DNA from: Monomorium pharaonis
Taxonomy: Eukaryota; Arthropoda; Insecta; Hymenoptera; Formicidae
DNA: 64,000 nt
Assembly: GCF_013373865.1 (NCBI RefSeq)
Contig: NC_050473.1
Location: forward strand, 16,593,597-16,657,596
Direction of reading: 5' to 3'
Shown: positions 25,931-37,487 of the stretch, piece by piece
How the letters are laid out: every line of letters begins with the position of its first letter
Numbering within the stretch: position 1 is the stretch's first letter
Program-made: the position numbers and the translations under genes
The notes under the pieces: generated by a model
Database searches by the model: none
The model's input: the letters and a program-made list of their open reading frames with translations, nothing else
What the model was told of the DNA's origin: nothing

Positions 25931-26592
25931 TGATTTTTGAGACATTTTATGTTTCAGAATTAAATGTTGAATTAGCTTATCATTTAATAACATTCATAAA
26001 ACTTTAAAGAGATTTAAATCGTGAAATCTAGGAAATCTACATCTCTTTCAATATCTCGAATATTATTGTCTTTCATCATTATTAATATATTCAGCGGCAT
26101 CAGTTTTGATAGTTTTATTCAACTGTGACCTGGCAATTGAACGGTCACGTCCATATGAATATGTAACATTGAGATGGATCCTCGTAAAATTGCAGTCATA
26201 TCTTAGTTTTCCATTTCACCGCATTACAATGCTAATCTAATATCATCTTTTTCTTGGTACAGATTTTTAAGACATCATATATTTCAGATAAGATTAAACG
26301 TTGAACTGGCTTATCGTTTAATAATTAAAGATTTAAATCTCCTTCGAGAGATATTTGAACTTTAAAGAATCTAGGAAAAATCTACATCTCTCTCTTCCAA
26401 TATCTCGGACATTATATCTTTCGCCACAATTAATATATTCAACGATATCAATTTTGATATTGAAAATATTTTTATTCAATTTTGCCCCAGCAATTGAATA
26501 TCACGCTCGTATGAATGTATAACATCGAGATATAGATTCCCATAAAATTGTAGCCATATCTTAGTTTTCCGTTTCACTGCATTACTATTGAT
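25931..26592. repeat. diverged tandem duplication, unit about 340 bases
   Basis: Copy 1 spans about 25931-26230 and copy 2 about 26271-26592. Shared blocks in the same order include TTTTTGAGACAT / TTTTTAAGACAT, the TTGAAT-or-C TGGCTTATC-like block, TCTAGGAAA...TCTACATCTCT, TTAATATATTCA, CAATTGAA, and GCCATATCTTAGTTTTCC / GTCATATCTTAGTTTTCC. Copies differ by many substitutions and small indels, so the duplication is old. No coding frame spans it. Confidence 0.8.
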
Positions 26593-27506
26593 CTGCGACC
26601 CGTGCAGCGATTGCACGGCAGATATACCACAATATCGCTATATTAACAGATCTCATCGATGCTTTCCTCATCGAAAGCTGAAAAAGAATAGAGATCGCGC
26701 GCGAGAGAAAATTTCTTTTGTCTTCATTTCGTTTCGTTTCAATTAACTGATAACTGCGGCAATATGGTCTTTGCCTCGATCAAAAGTTACTTGCGTGAAA
26801 TACAAGTACGCCGGAGAAAACCTGTTATTAACTATTTTTATATAAATATATCATTAATTTAATAACGGCAATTACGATTGATTCAACAAAGTAAAAATAA
26901 TGAGAAGACTTTTATACGCAGGACAAAAAGTATATTTCAACAATAATCGATAATAGAACGCTATCCTCATGAAATTATAATCCAATAGTAAAAAAATATA
27001 ATTGTAATCTTTATAACGCGTTTATTCATTGAATCATTCAGCGAATTCTCGCGCGAGATTGAGGGCGATATATAATTTTATCAACTTTAATCGCCAATAT
27101 TGACCGCGACGATGAATAATCGTCAAACATTTCATTTGTGTGATGACAACTCGTATTATCACGTTCTCGAATTAGCAAATGGGACGGATTTTACGCGAGA
27201 TTTTCGATGCTTAAATGATAATTAGTTGAACTCGGATACGTTATTATGCATTACCGGAAACGGCATCATATTATGTTATAGATATATATCTGTATAATTA
27301 GGTTGTGGAAAATTTATATCTCGTTTGTGCTGTAGCGCAAGCGATCGCGTGACAGATATTGTGCGATATAACGTGACAAAATTAAGAAACGAAGCTAGAA
27401 CTAGAAGTTAGAATATTGTCATAGGCATTTATTAAACAATAGGCATTTATTAATCACTTTACTGTTGTCTGAGAGTGCACATTCTAATTGAAATTAACGG
27501 TTGCAG
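26593..27506. other. intron or upstream DNA before the first recognised channel exon
   Basis: AT-rich DNA leading to the pyrimidine-poor but valid acceptor GGTTGCAG at 27506. No exon is seen here. A 14-base direct repeat (ATAGGCATTTATTA) lies at about 27420-27452. Confidence 0.5.
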
Positions 27507-27647
27507 CAAAACTGGACGGTGTGAAGACTTACATGCGGATGAGGAGGGTACCGAATCATTTACAAGTTAAAGTTATCAAGTGGTTCGACTACTTGTGGCT
27601 GACGCAGAAGTGCTCCGACGAAGAAAAGGCAGTCAGTTGTCTTCCAG
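27507..27647 (+). CDS. Cngl: CNG channel exon: first part of the C-linker
   Basis: The exon enters in phase 1 (acceptor TTGCAG at 27501-27506) and leaves in phase 1 at the donor GTGAGT after 27647. It encodes KLDGVKTYMRMRRVPNHLQ followed by KVIKWFDYLWLTQKCSDEE and ends at CLP plus one base. This is the conserved start of the CNG-channel C-linker, the helical part that joins the last pore helix (S6) to the ligand-binding domain and transmits binding to the gate. The IKWFDYLW core is a CNG hallmark rather than an HCN or EAG one. The preceding exon should end with the S6 helix and the residues before KLDG, but I could not find it in the window. Assignment to the insect CNG-like paralogue rests on remembered family sequence; a phylogeny would decide between Cngl and other CNG subunits. 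Confidence 0.95.
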
Positions 27648-30600
27648 GTGAGTTTTCGCTTCGCACTTACACATTCATGTCAAAATGACGGGGCGAATGA
27701 GCGGGATATTTAATTTGTTGAAGAACAACTGGAAATTGCAACGCAAAAATTGAAAAGATACATCTATGAAATTAAAGCTTCTCTTTTTTTTTTATGGAAA
27801 ACGCTCTTGTGTACCTTGTTATTTTTAGCATAAGTGATTTATGAAAGCTGAGTAATTGCAATTAATGCAGATGTAATTAGTTATTTTTATATAAATCGTT
27901 TATCATCCCTCCACCCCGTAGTTATCGTTATTAATGTGCAATATAGAAGAGATGCGGGCGCAAATTTACTTTCATAAACGCGAGATATATGAAAATCCGG
28001 CGCTGCGACGTGGTCGTAACTTTATGATATTTATATAAGTCCGCAGAATCTATGCAAGAGCGGCTAGCGAGTGTGTAATTTAATGCACGTGTAATTAATG
28101 TAACTTCGTTTATTGCAAATTCTGAATAAAGCTTTTTATTTTTAACTACAATTTATTAGTCAAATAACAGCGAATTGCAAGATAAGCAGTGGGGGGTGGG
28201 GAGCGAGTGTTTACGAGCGAATGAAACGATATCGCCGCCTTTCGCCAGTGCTAGCGTATATAATTTCACGGGAAACATTTGATCTTATAACCGCACGCCG
28301 GTAGGATCCACAAACTAAAATGCAAGCAGAGCAACACGTAAGCAGACTACGTATACGGCTGCCGGCGTCGTCGTCGTCGTCGTCGTCGTCGCTCTTTAAT
28401 GCAAACCGTGCGAGTGCAAAAGGTCGTGAGGCGAATTATCGCTCGGGTGTCTTTTATAAAAAAGATACGAAAAAGATAAAAAGTTCCCAACTTATTAGAA
28501 AATTATAATTTATTCAGCCATTACGCTCGTTAAATTCCCTCTCTTTGCGGTAAACGAATTGCGCAAGTGGAATTTGCATAATAAATAAAGAAACAAATCG
28601 ACCTGCATGTCGCACTAGTAACGAGTGCAATTTTTCACTATTGCAATAGCATGGAATAAAATGTCTATTTTTATAACGGATAAATATCTGCTTATCATAT
28701 ATCGTCATCTTTTTCTAATTTATAGTGACACGTTCGCGATTGTATTAACTGACGGTTTTTTTTTTGTTTTTTTTTCCCCCTCATAAACTTGATGACTTTT
28801 TTTACTGCTTGCGTAAAATATAAGAAAAACGCATAAATGTAAAGAGATGTGGAAAATGTATTTCTGAGCCGATTGTTAACGGCGACTCCGCGAGTCGATT
28901 ATTGGAATGAAACGATATTTCTGCTGGGAATTCCCCACTAAAATGCCAATAACGCAGCGTAATAATGATTCTATCGCTCGTGACGCACTATAAAAGAGAC
29001 TATATGCAGCATAAAATGCAGTGTGTATAGAAGCAAATAAACTGTGAGCGGCGGCGAGGGAGGAGGGGGACCCACGTCGGGCTACGTCGAGTAACATAAG
29101 AGGACTTACGCTGAAATTTATTGCACGAGATATACAAGAGTGCTTAACGCGAAGTCAAGCTCCCACTAAGAAGAAAATTGTCAGGTTTTTTTTTACCTTC
29201 CTCGTAGCCTTCGCACTCTCTCGAAGATGTTTTATTTTCAGAAAATATCGTCCAATTTCTTAAAACGCCCTCCGTGCGTACAACACGCGTCCCTTTCCTG
29301 TAATAGCGCGACGTAAAATTTTCAATCGTTCTTCTTTGTACTCTTTCTTAAGGGACTCCTTTATAATCGCTCTGCTTACAACATCAGGAAGGGATCTCCA
29401 TGATAAAGCAGCCGGCTTTTGCATTAACCGCTCTTCCGCGAGTCCTTTTGTTTCTTAAACTGAGAAAAGTGTATGCCATACCGCTGTTCTTTTCTTTTCC
29501 ACCCCGACTATTGTATTATAACCCGGCTTCCCTCCCTCCCCCCCCCCCCTCCACCCCCAAGTCGTACTCGACCCCTTAGTTAATGCGGGAAGAATCGGAA
29601 TTTAGACATAGTTAACGCAGTCTAGAACGCAGAATGTTAAAGAGGGAACGAATGGCCGAGGAGACAACGTTATTATTCCACCGCAAAGGCGGAATGCGCT
29701 TTTCAAATGAGTTTCCCCGGGAGTAAGAGCAAGGAGCGGCCCGGACAACATCCTGGAAATCGTTTCGTTCGAATGGCGCGCATTTCTCATGCAATAAACC
29801 TGCTATAAGGCGCGAGTTGTAAAGTCTCCAAGTGTAATGCACGACATAACGAGGAGTTGGAAATTGAATATTAGTGCGAAATGAAAAATTGTAGGCCATT
29901 ACGACGCGAAGGTTTTCGTATACGTATACGTCGTTTAATCGGCCATAACTCGGGCGATAAAGTCCCAGAAATGATATCGGAGTTCGACTGGAAACGTCTC
30001 CGTATAATGCTGACATCTCTAGCGAATAACTAATTTGGATTTTTAAATCGCTTTAGAATTCAGTGCCGTTTTAATTTTAAATTACATCTTTAAGAAGTTC
30101 TCTCGATAAAATTAATGAAGTATGAAGTCATATTTGGCTATTGTACTATTGTACTCGATTTCGTTGAAATTAGAAAATTTTTATATAGTACTAACATTTT
30201 CGTGTGGATAATTTGGATTTTTATAACGCTTTATAATTAAAATTTTTTAACTTTGAAAAGCTCTGGTGGTTTAAAATGAATGGCATATATTCTACTTTCG
30301 ACGTTTATTTTGTCGAGATCAGAATGAGTGTTGCCTGAATAATTTTTCATCTAATAAATAATGAAATAACCTGTACTCTATACGCGTGTAATAAAACAAT
30401 TGGTACGGAAATTTTTTGCGCGGCGATAGTAATTAGATTATATCGACACAGAAGCAAGCAATTAGGCTGCATTACGCGTTAATATATCGGGAGGAGACAT
30501 ATCGATCGGCAACAAAATTACGTAAAAAGCGAAAAATGCTTCCGCGCTTTCGATACTTGCAACAGCTTGCATAATCACAATTAACGTTAATTTGCGGAAC

Positions 30601-31797
30601 TTAGTGCTAATTACGCAGCTGTATTACTGCAATAACAATAGCAATGTCGTGGCATATTGCGTACTTATACGGTCGACGTGCTTCAGGGTTAACTACCCGT
30701 TTCTGGTACATGCTCGGTTATAATTATCCCGGCAACAATAATAACAATATGTTACGCTTTACCATGTTAATCAAGGATTCATGCGGGAAATAATGCCAAG
30801 TCAATAAATCTTATTTTGCGAAGCCGCCATTAGTCTGCGAGAATATAATTATTAATTAAATAACCCAATATTTATTACAATAGACGTTTAATGAAATACG
30901 GTCGCGTATTAATATCGGTATTAATATTAATTATTATGTAATAGTAGTATCTCCGCCAAGAATGTATTTGCACAGTAATACAGGACCGTCACGAAACCGA
31001 ATCATTGTCGTTTAATCAAAAAGATAATTCGGCTTAAACAGCAGATAATTAATAATTGTAATTTATAATAATAAATCTCTTTGTACATATTTCGAGAAGA
31101 ACGCAAAGGACATTAAAATTGGAGGCATTTCGGTTTTACAATGAAAACTATTTTGAATCATTATGCGGAAATATTAACAATTTTACATTCGAAATAATAT
31201 TATTAAATAATATATTATAATCGCTGCACATGTATCGATTGTTTATCAAAAGCTCCCTTTTAAGTGAATATTTTTAATTGGCCGCTTAATTGCAACAGAA
31301 ACTTCTCACCTCTCTCGCAGATAAGTATGGCAAAGTGTCTTTGGCTAATGAGATGTCGCTTTGATAAAAGAAACAACTTTTCTCAGAATGGATTTACACT
31401 TTAAAATTTCAGATGAAGTTGCCGTACAATGTACGTCCTCCGGCGCTAGGCGACTTCCGCCGTTATTGTGCAACAATGTAAATTGTTGCGCACAAAAATT
31501 TCACCACCGCTCGTCGCGAAAGAAATTTCAAATATCAAGCGGGAAGTATATTAAATAACTGGAAGAAAACGAGGGTGCGTCGGTGCGAATTTTTAAAATT
31601 CTAAGTTAATTAAACATGGACATACTTTTATACACGTGCAACGACCCGCCTCGATCGTACACACTGCATTTTCAGCGCATCCCGCAGCGGTAAAAGTACA
31701 AACCGCTTTCTCTGGAATTAGCTCGGAAATTTTCTGATTCTCTCCAATGCTCCTTTCATTTTATATTCCGCGCTAATCACACGTCCCTCTTTCGCAG
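27648..31797 (+). other. CNG intron (4150 bases)
   Basis: GT at 27648 and AG at 31797. Contents seen: a (TCG)n run at about 28366-28391, a C-rich run at 29531-29549 (12 uninterrupted C at 29538-29549), and AT-rich DNA at 30.0-31.3 kb. No additional exon is recognised. Confidence 0.85.
28366..28391. repeat. (GTC)n trinucleotide repeat in a CNG intron
   Basis: About eight to nine GTC units in tandem. A short + strand frame reads it as polyserine but has no supported gene structure. Confidence 0.85.
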
Positions 31798-31950
31798 ATA
31801 AGCTGAAGGCAGAGATCGCGATAAACGTTCACCTGGACACGCTTAGGAGGGTTGAGATCTTCCAGAACACGGAGGCTGGCTTCCTGTGCGAGCTGGTGCT
31901 GCGACTACGGCCCGTTCTTTTCTCACCTGGCGACTACATCTGCCGCAAAG
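31798..31950 (+). CDS. Cngl: CNG channel exon: end of C-linker and start of the binding domain
   Basis: The acceptor is CTTTCGCAG at 31797 and the donor GTAAAG begins at 31951; both junctions are phase 1 and the exon is 51 codons long. It encodes DKLKAEIAINVHLDTLRRVE, IFQNTEAGFLCELVLRLRP, then VLFSPGDYICRKG. The DKL.AEIAINVHLDTL block is the later C-linker, and FSPGDYI..KG is the first beta strands of the cyclic-nucleotide-binding domain. These residues align closely with CNG alpha-type subunits across animals, so the exon is surely functional. In the channel, this region forms the gating ring under the pore on the cytosolic side of the membrane. Confidence 0.97.
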
Positions 31951-34050
31951 GTAAAGCGCGTTTAATCATCGTTTTTCCGAGCAGCTACTTCCGGATAAAG
32001 TAGAGCACCCGGAAACATTAGGCTTCCGAGCGGTGTGTGCGTGTATGTTTTATATTTATATCCATGTTACGAACGACTTCAGCGAGAAAGAATTAACGTC
32101 GTAAGTTAGGATTTAGATAAAAAATGTGGCTAAATGTCCCGTTGTTAGCAGTCGACTTTGCTCATTCCCATTTATGATCCCTCGGAGATACTAACCCTCC
32201 CCGGATTTGGTGTGTCCTGCTTATGGAAGCACGCAGTGCTGGAAGCATGCCAAACGATGTACCGTGGGTGTGAAAAATGATTGCGCTCTTTCTCCCTTTC
32301 CGTGCTGTCCTCGTCACCGGAGACCGTCGCTGGTAGGCGAATATTTTTATTTTACGAACGAAAAAGTGACTGCCGCGCTCGTTATCAACACGATAGGAGG
32401 AAGCACGAGCCATTCTCTTTCTCTCTCCTCCACGTAACTACTTTGGTAGTCCAGTTGCATAGAGAAGCGGCCCGTAAATTCTAACGACTGACACCGCCAT
32501 TCAACACACAGCCTTCAAAAGTATATTTCTTTTATGGCCGCAGCAGAATTCAATACCGTAAAAAAAAAAAGCTAAAGATGATTCTGTCGATTTCTATGAC
32601 TATTTACGTCACAAGGATTATCTTATTTTATTTTAATCCTTTTAAGGTTAAAACATCATCGCTTTTTTAACTTATATTAGTCTAATGAAAAAATTCGAAG
32701 TTTATTTAAATGAGATAATTGTATTCAGAAAATAATTTTTTAAATATTGAAAACTGAAAATCTATTTTTTATGAACATAGCAAAATTCAATATTATTTGA
32801 AAAAGTTAAAATAATTATAATAGGTTAAAGAAAACTGACTTTTATTTTATTTAATCTTTTAAAATCGAAATGTCATCTTTTCTTCTCAACTTATATTTGT
32901 CTTATGGAAAAATCAAAGTTTATGTAATGATAATTGTATTCAGGAAGCAGTTATTCTTCCGGTATTAAGAAATTTGGGTGGAGTTCGCTTCTGAAAAATA
33001 TGACTTCGCTATCTTTCTTTGAATATTTATGGCACGTTACAGAGACTTTTCGCGTAACCGCGTCCTAGATCACTCACGAATAAAAGCTTGCGTTTTTATC
33101 ATTTAGTATTTAGTATTCTCGATGCGTAAGCGGTCACAGGAGTAATTCCAGGTTGCCGAAGCGAACGAAAGCCGAGAATCGAATCGTTTTCCTCGCAGAT
33201 AGTTTGCCTCCCATCCGCTTTATCCTGTCGACGGGGTTTCTTTTCACTGCCGGTGGAATGACCACCATGTACGCGTAGGAATGCGGGGAGCAACACCTCT
33301 CCTTTTGATGGGTAACTACCCTCCTCGCGCATTTTTCCGTCGCTGTATCGCGGTCGTCGTGTCGCGCGATTACGGTCGGAATTATGGCCGAGCGTTACTA
33401 CTTGCCGGACAAATGACGGCCGTTCCCCACGTATCCTGTTGCGCTCTTTTGTACTGTCTGCTATTAAGGTCGATTGCTCCAACGTCAATTAATTATAATA
33501 GTATTCTTTTCTGCTCATATTTTAGGAAGAGGCAATCTAAATTATATCCGTGCGCGTGTTTATTATAAAATTTATCGCCTCTTATCCTTATTTTATTTTT
33601 CCTCTATTCTTATCCCTACATTGAATTAAAAAAAATACATCGTTAATAACGACGAAAGTCAGATTGATGAAATGATACGAACACATTATTATGGTACCAG
33701 CTCTTATCGTATACCTTGAGATACACACGAACGTTGTACTTCGACCAATGGCGCTGGCGGCTTATTATTTTTATAGACTCGTAAAAAGATATTACGCAAA
33801 AAGAACTGAAATTTATGTTAAGTACATTCACAAAACTTTTTATTCCTCAGAGTGAGGGAAATACGACTTGTACCGTTGTTTCTTTATGTCTACTCTATTA
33901 TCGGAGATTACGATGAACGTCGAGATATGTAAACTTGTTTAAGTTAGAATCCTGATTAAGCTTATTAAGTTGATTAAGTTGGAGTCAAAGATAAAGACGA
34001 TCAGTGAAATAATTAGACTTTGCTTAGATGTGATTTTTGTGCGATTACAG
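31951..34050 (+). other. CNG intron (2100 bases)
   Basis: GT at 31951 and AG at 34050. A CT-rich run lies at about 32413-32428. Frames at 33099-33488 (minus) and 33281-33568 (plus) overlap each other and show no domain. Confidence 0.85.
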
Positions 34051-34188
34051 GTGAGGTGGGAAAGGAGATGTATATAGTGAATAGGGGCCGACTGCAGGTG
34101 GTGGCCGACAACGGAAAGACGGTGCTCGCCACCCTTAAGGCGGGTTCCTACTTCGGGGAGATCAGCATTCTCAATATGGGGACCGCAG
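34051..34188 (+). CDS. Cngl: CNG channel exon: core of the cyclic-nucleotide-binding domain
   Basis: The acceptor is GATTACAG at 34050 and the donor GTAAAG begins at 34189; both are phase 1 and the exon is 46 codons long. It encodes EVGKEMYIVNRGRLQVVAD, NGKTVLATLKAGSYFGEISI, then LNMGTAG. The FGEIS segment is the start of the phosphate-binding cassette; its Glu contacts the ribose of the bound nucleotide in this domain family. The loop LNMGTAG is shorter than in vertebrate CNGA1-3, where extra residues precede GNRRT. The splice falls inside the cassette, so the Arg that binds the phosphate is supplied by the next exon. Confidence 0.97.
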
Positions 34189-35841
34189 GTAAAGAGTGCG
34201 GTAAATATTCCAAACGGACCAGGGGCCCGTGAGCTGTCCCCCTTCGTTTTTCACGATCACGTTTTCACGTTTCACGTTCTTACCACTCTGTGAGAGGGCA
34301 AGCCGTCGAGCCGGTATGAGCCGATCTAAAAACGATCTCTCTAGCAATTTTTCACTATCTCTCTTTTTCTCGCAGATTTGTCCCACTTGTCGATTTTCAC
34401 CTTTTTAATCGCGATCGACGTTCATGCAACGACATCCGCGCGGTGAACACAAGATTCAAATATACGTATAGCGGTTATACTAAACTGTCAAAGAAACTAA
34501 ACTTCGAGGAATAGGAATATTAATTATCACTTAGCTTTGAATATATTCAATTAAATTACATATTTTTCTTGCAATTGAAGTAACAGGAATTTTTTTTATA
34601 ATTGACGAAATTTATTCTTTCGTTAAACTATACACCGATATTTACATGCACTCCGTTATAAATATTTTCTCGTTAAATTAATATATCAATATTTATGCTT
34701 CATTATTATTTATTTAATTAGGAGCGATACGATTTTTGTGATCGACAGAAATATTTCGACAATGTGATTATCTCTTTATAAGTATTGCCTTAACCATTCC
34801 AATCTGCATGCAAGAGACATAATATACGGATAAGTTTTGCATTATTAAAAGCTTGTTTCTGGTATGTTTCCAAAATTAAGCATGATTACGTTTTAAACGA
34901 AATTAAGCGCAAATTTAGATTTACGCAAATATTAAATAAATGAGCGGGGAATTAAACGAGTTTCAACTTCTCCGTTATCACGGCCGTAATATTATATTCT
35001 CTCAAACACAAAGCCCGAAAGGCGAGCTTTATCTAATTTAACTGTGATTGATGTTGTATTATCTACTCTATCGTGGACAATTTTGCTAGTTGTATTTTCC
35101 TATTATCATTAATTTTGTCGCGGAATTTATGACGTGTGTAATTACTGCAAATTTGTTGCGAAATTTTTTGCGTATTTTAATATAAAACACGTTTTCACTT
35201 TAAATGTGAAATGGAAATCAAATTAAATTTAAAAAACCTTAGAGAGAGGGTATAAAAATAGAAATAAATATATTTTTATTAAAGAATATATAAACAGATA
35301 TTCGCGACGTAAACTGCAGGTATTCGATGAATGTCGAGACAAATGAATTTCGGTGAATGAGATTAACTTCATCGCGCAGTGCTCCATCAAACAACCGAGC
35401 AACAACCAAACTCAAATAGCCATTCGCATTCATCGCGCGCGCGTTGACAAAGGAAGGAATTAGCTGTGGAAAAATATTTTCTCCCGCTTACACTTTTTCA
35501 TTTCGCGCGGCGTATAATGAACGTGAGACAAAAACCAGCTTTCAAAGCGGCGGCGCCGCGAAATCACTCGTGCGTCTTCCACGGGTTTCGTCGCCGCTCG
35601 GGGCTATCGAGCTTCGCGTATAAAAAAAAAAAAAGAGGATTGACGATGCAAAGTATCGCTTCAATTTCTCTGCATCGGCAATTCTATTGCACCCGCCTGT
35701 TAGGATGGAGCACGCGTTTGGGAGCGCAGCGGATCGATGGCGAGTCTCTCTCTCTCTCTCTCTTTTTTTCTCCTCCCCCGAGGACCGGGCTTTCCCCTCT
35801 CGAGAACGGCTCTCTCGTCGAGACGAAAAAATAAGCGTCCG

Positions 35842-35863
35842 ACGGCGCGCCAAGGCGCGCCGT
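35842..35863. other. GC-rich inverted repeat, 10-base arms with 2-base spacer
   Basis: ACGGCGCGCC and GGCGCGCCGT flank AA. The arms are perfectly complementary. It may be a dimeric protein-binding site or chance in CpG-rich DNA. Confidence 0.6.
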
Positions 35864-37426
35864 ATAAAGAGTCGCCCCGGTGACGGCACGAACTTCTCCT
35901 ATCGAACCTCCGTCAGAAAACTCTTTTTCCCGAACCAACATTGCATTCGCGCTCGCCGTGAAGAAACTTTGGGGACTAATAAGAGCCGCGTTTCGGCCAC
36001 TTCCTCCCCTCCTCCGTCCGAAATGATCTTAATCCGCTTTAAATTGAATTTTCTCGTTCCATATTTTCAGAGCTCGATCCTCCGTCGTTATTAAATTAAA
36101 AGAATTTAATATTGTAGTTGGTCTATATTTTTTTATGAAATAGTTTGATAAAGAATTTCCTCCTTATTTATGCCGGCGACCACGGCCGGGCTCATCTCTT
36201 TAACAAACACGCGAGCTCTGTAACCCCGCTGCCGTATTGTATCTATAAAAAAAAAAAGATTACCGGGCAAAAAAACATTGTTTCGCGGAAAAGTGTAAAA
36301 AGCTTTTTCATACGCTGTTTCACTCGCAGATAACAGCGATAACCTGTCCGCCCCGGAGGAGGGACGGGGAGGGTCTATATCGCCGTCGATTCCGCGAGCG
36401 TTTTCCAATCGCGCGGTCCTATCGGCCGCATTTGAATTTCGTATTGCGTTTCCATCGGGTCAGAAATTTTATATAATATACTCTGCTTAGCCAGTTAAAC
36501 AGTTAATTGAATTCCGCAAGCGCACATTCCGCGGCGGAGCACGTCGTTGCGAGATCGTCGACGCATTTCTCGAGTAAGGCCCGTGACACGTATTGCCCTT
36601 TAGTCTCTCCACCCTTCTTCAGCCTTTCTCTCACGGCTACTGTACTCCAGTTTTTTTTTTGTTCTTTTACGATCGACCGGAACGACCGACCGAATTATGA
36701 CACACGTCATAAAGTATCAGATTGTAAGCTTCTTTCTTCTTTTTTTTTTTTTTACGATACCTACTGTGCGCGGATCACCGCGAACTTTCGGCCCGCGTGT
36801 TTCCGTGAGAGGAATAAGATGCAAGCCGAGCCGTCCGATAACGTATCGACATTCTTTACTAGCCATTTTTTTCCCCCTTTTTTTTTTATTCGAGAACACG
36901 CACAAGCGTATGCCAATTCGGACGAAATAGCAGATGCTGCCCCTCGCAAGGCGTACCGGTCGATAAGGTTTTGAAGAATCATATTTCTAGCCAGTCGTGC
37001 TCACAATTTCTGTATTTCGCTTTCGTAGCTCTATCTAGAGGAAATGGCTTAGAAATGGATCGATTCTTTCTCAAATCCATTTCCTTAGTCGCGCTCTTTT
37101 TTCAGCATCGCATCTTTGACTCTCAACTTCGGCGCTGCCACGTTACGCTGGGACTGTTGTTACATTTTTTTTTTTCTTATTACCATTTGCACATCTATCT
37201 TGATTGTTATCTATTGTATAACTGAGGGATGGCATTTGTAAAGGCGCGTATTTAGTCGCGTGTTTTAAATCGCGTTATTTATGACCTTAACGCAGGTGAT
37301 TCGATTGCCCGTGGGGAATTATCATTGCGCGCGACTACCGTCGTTTATAAATGCCTCCTACGAGCATTTCTCCATTTTCTCACACGCGATATTACCATGT
37401 TATTATTCATTGCACCATTCATATAT

Positions 37427-37429
37427 CTC

Positions 37430-37485
<56 letters not shown>
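37427..37485. repeat. compound (CT)n(AC)n microsatellite in a CNG intron
   Basis: An uninterrupted CT run of about 26 bases passes directly into an AC run of about 33 bases. It is the longest simple repeat in the window. Frames that read Ser-Leu or His-Thr repeats through it are spurious. Confidence 0.95.
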
Positions 37486-37487
<2 letters not shown>

